Below are positions 5,097 to 6,578 of a DNA stretch of 6,578 bases, one piece after another; position 1 is the stretch's first letter; the number at the start of each line of letters is the position of its first letter. The stretch is taken from assembly GCA_003648085.1 (NCBI GenBank), contig QMOC01000155.1:1-6578 (forward strand), read 5' to 3'. Source of the stretch: Chloroflexota bacterium (lineage in GTDB: Bacteria > Chloroflexota > Anaerolineae > B4-G1). The translations under genes and the position numbers were made by a program. The notes beneath the pieces were generated by a model that was not told the origin of the DNA, did not search any database, and saw nothing but the letters and a program-made list of their open reading frames with translations.

Positions 5097-5102
5097 ACCT
5101 CC
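5097..5102 (-). promoter_or_regulatory. Ribosome binding site GGAGGT for the MFS gene
   Basis: Minus-strand GGAGGT lies 3 bases before ATG 5093 and 6 before ATG 5090, optimal for the latter. It is the only strong site in the gap, and it sets the start upstream of the hairpin repeat instead of after it. The rest of the gap (5103-5163) shows only a 5 bp GC hairpin at 5135-5146 and no clear promoter. Confidence 0.6.
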
Positions 5103-5163
5103 GATTGTTCGTAGTGACGACTTTATCAGTTCATCCGCCACGGCGGCCGGCTCGATGCGCAGT

Positions 5164-6578
5164 TCACTCACCAACACTCCGCGCTCCCCGGCCGTTGCCG
5201 CCCAGGTATTCCCGCTCCCAGATTGGGTCCATCAACTGTGCCAGGGCCTCGTCGTATTTGATGAGCCCATCGCGGTAGGTTGGATCCATCATCGCCTGCA
5301 GCGCGGCCTCGTCCTCCGGGTCCGGCTCGGTCGCCTCCAGGATGCGCCGAAAGTCAGCGTGGTGATCGCGGATGATACAGGGCATCATCCAGTTCTTGGT
5401 TTCCTCCGGCCTGGTCGCTGCATAGCCGTATCTGTCCTGCCACCGGCGGATGGCCTCGAAGAACGGCTCCTCCAGGATGTCGTTCAGCGTCTTGCCCTCT
5501 CGGTAGGCGTCGTTGACGTTGACCGGCGAGTAGGGGACGAAGACGCAGGGCATCACTTTCCCATTCCAGTCAAAGTAGAGGTAGCCGCCCTGTCGCCCGG
5601 CCGAGATGCAGCCATCGGAGACGGTGCCCAGGTTCCAGAAGTCGGGCAGGAAGTACTTTTTCTCGCGGATGACCTGCCAGGCACGTTTCCACATCCACAC
5701 CCGCTGCTCCGGTGTGGGGAGCATGTCGAGTGTGAAGCCCCGCCCGATGGGCATGTACTGGAAGATCCAGCCGTAGATGGCCCCCTGCTCCTCGAAGAAA
5801 AAGTCGAGGAACTCGTCGGAGAGAATCTCCTCGCAGTTCTCGCGCGTGGCGGTGAGTGAGATGCCGAAGGGCACGCCGACTTCGCGCAGATTGGCCATGG
5901 AGCGCAGGACGCGTTGGAATACGCCCTTGCCACGGCGGGCGTCGGTGCGCTCCTCCCACCCCTCAACGGAGATGGCCGGGGTGAGATTGCCCACTTCGGC
6001 CATGCGGGCGGCCGTTTTTCTGTCAATCAGCGTGCCGTTGGTGTACATCAAAAAGAATATATCCTGGTGCTTGGCCGCTGCGTCGAGGATGCCTTTGCCC
6101 CGGCAGCGATAGGCCAGCGGCTCGCCGCCGGAGATGACGATGAAACCCGAACCCCAGAGAGTACGGGCCTCGGTGATGATGCGGTCGAAGACCTCCCAGT
6201 CCATTTTCTCGCTGTCGTTGCCGGAACTGGCATAGCACCCCTTGCAGTGCAGATTGCACAGTTTGCCCGGCGAGATGACGACGAAACTGGGCGGGTTGCG
6301 GCCATCGTGCTCCTGGCGGAAGCGTTCCCAGGCATCCTTGTGCTCCTCGCGCAGAAAAGCGTTCAGCACCAGGCCACGCAGCAGGCCTTTCACCACGGCC
6401 TCGGAGATGTTACCCTGTGCCAGAGCGCGGTCAATCGAGTGTACCATGGCGCGGATGATGTACGCCTTGTCCTGGATGACGTGGGGCGGGCGGCGCTCGT
6501 TGACGTCGTAGGCCTCCTCCAGGCGCCGGTTGATGCGCCGGTCCACGTAGCCCATGAGCATGCGGCGCACCGGTGCGC
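5164..6578 (-). CDS. Radical SAM enzyme with SPASM-like C-terminal region (5' end open)
   Basis: Numbering is from the first in-window GTG (6570; 468 aa). An N-terminal helical region (1-95) precedes the radical SAM barrel. The barrel carries the 4Fe-4S motif CNLHCKGC (Cys105, Cys109, Cys112) and the SAM-binding SGGEP at 147-151. The strands FLMYTNGT (173-180) and ISVEG (200-204) follow. A SPASM-like segment follows: Cys321, then YFDWNGKVMPC with Cys342, then Cys398 in MMPCII. That is fewer cysteines than a full SPASM domain with two auxiliary clusters. Such enzymes perform radical chemistry on peptides, proteins or small molecules; the substrate cannot be named. The frame has no stop up to the window edge. 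None of the candidate starts (GTG 6570, ATG 6561, ATG 6555) has a ribosome binding site, so the gene probably begins upstream. It is followed by the MFS transporter, with which it may act. Confidence 0.9.
   Translation of the reverse strand, partial: APVRRMLMGYVDRRINRRLEEAYDVNERRPPHVIQDKAYIIRAMVHSIDRALAQGNISEAVVKGLLRGLVLNAFLREEHKDAWERFRQEHDGRNPPSFVVISPGKLCNLHCKGCYASSGNDSEKMDWEVFDRIITEARTLWGSGFIVISGGEPLAYRCRGKGILDAAAKHQDIFFLMYTNGTLIDRKTAARMAEVGNLTPAISVEGWEERTDARRGKGVFQRVLRSMANLREVGVPFGISLTATRENCEEILSDEFLDFFFEEQGAIYGWIFQYMPIGRGFTLDMLPTPEQRVWMWKRAWQVIREKKYFLPDFWNLGTVSDGCISAGRQGGYLYFDWNGKVMPCVFVPYSPVNVNDAYREGKTLNDILEEPFFEAIRRWQDRYGYAATRPEETKNWMMPCIIRDHHADFRRILEATEPDPEDEAALQAMMDPTYRDGLIKYDEALAQLMDPIWEREYLGGNGRGARSVGE

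Noticed and set aside
5103..5163. Small peptide gene (possible precursor) between radical SAM and MFS genes
   Set aside because: The frame from GTG 5177 runs directly into the MFS frame without a stop, has no ribosome site, and shows no leader/core pattern.
5026..5859. 277-residue plus-strand open frame antisense to the radical SAM gene
   Set aside because: It lies opposite a gene with clear family motifs, starts within the hairpin repeat, and has no recognisable domain. Long antisense frames are expected in GC-rich DNA.
6565..6578. Perfect 14 bp palindrome GCGCACCGGTGCGC at the window edge
   Set aside because: It falls in open reading frame of the radical SAM gene in GC-rich DNA. With the gene start outside the window, an operator role cannot be argued.

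Overview
The window is a GC-rich bacterial segment in which every supported gene lies on the minus strand. From the high-coordinate end the order is: radical SAM enzyme (5' end beyond the window), MFS transporter, winged-helix regulator, phasin-like protein, small DUF1232-like membrane protein, two small unrecognised proteins, GT4 glycosyltransferase, and the first 48 codons of a patatin-like phospholipase. No rRNA, tRNA, CRISPR array, transposase or phage gene was seen. The GC-rich codon use, the protein types and an intergenic heptanucleotide array of a kind I associate with filamentous Chloroflexota and cyanobacteria suggest a Chloroflexota (Anaerolineae-like) genome. That placement is an inference.

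The layout falls into two blocks. Block one (about 3801-6578) holds the radical SAM gene and the MFS transporter, separated by a gap that carries a purine/pyrimidine-rich hairpin repeat. That repeat falls between a strong ribosome binding site with ATG and the conserved body of the transporter, so the transporter may carry an unusual repeat-encoded N-terminal tail. Block two (1-3772) begins with a textbook sigma-70 promoter (TTGACA, 17 bp, TATAAT) and a tandem TTCCGAA site at the predicted transcription start. It runs through the regulator and the phasin-like gene, then a gap with two separate inverted-repeat structures. After that come the DUF1232-like protein and a tightly packed run: 4 bp overlap, 3 bp gap, then 8 bp overlap.

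The most suggestive theme is lipid or envelope work. The glycosyltransferase resembles GT4 enzymes that glycosylate diacylglycerol or phosphatidylinositol. The patatin-like protein would be an acyl hydrolase, and phasin-like proteins coat lipid or polyester granules. With a small membrane protein and two unknown helical proteins they could form a lipid-remodelling or granule-associated module under the adjacent regulator. This is inference from gene order. The two unrecognised proteins, translationally coupled to each other and abutting the glycosyltransferase, are the best candidates for something undescribed. The intergenic repeats (heptad array, three-way-junction element, CTGAGACAC repeats, hairpin repeat) are the other points worth checking.
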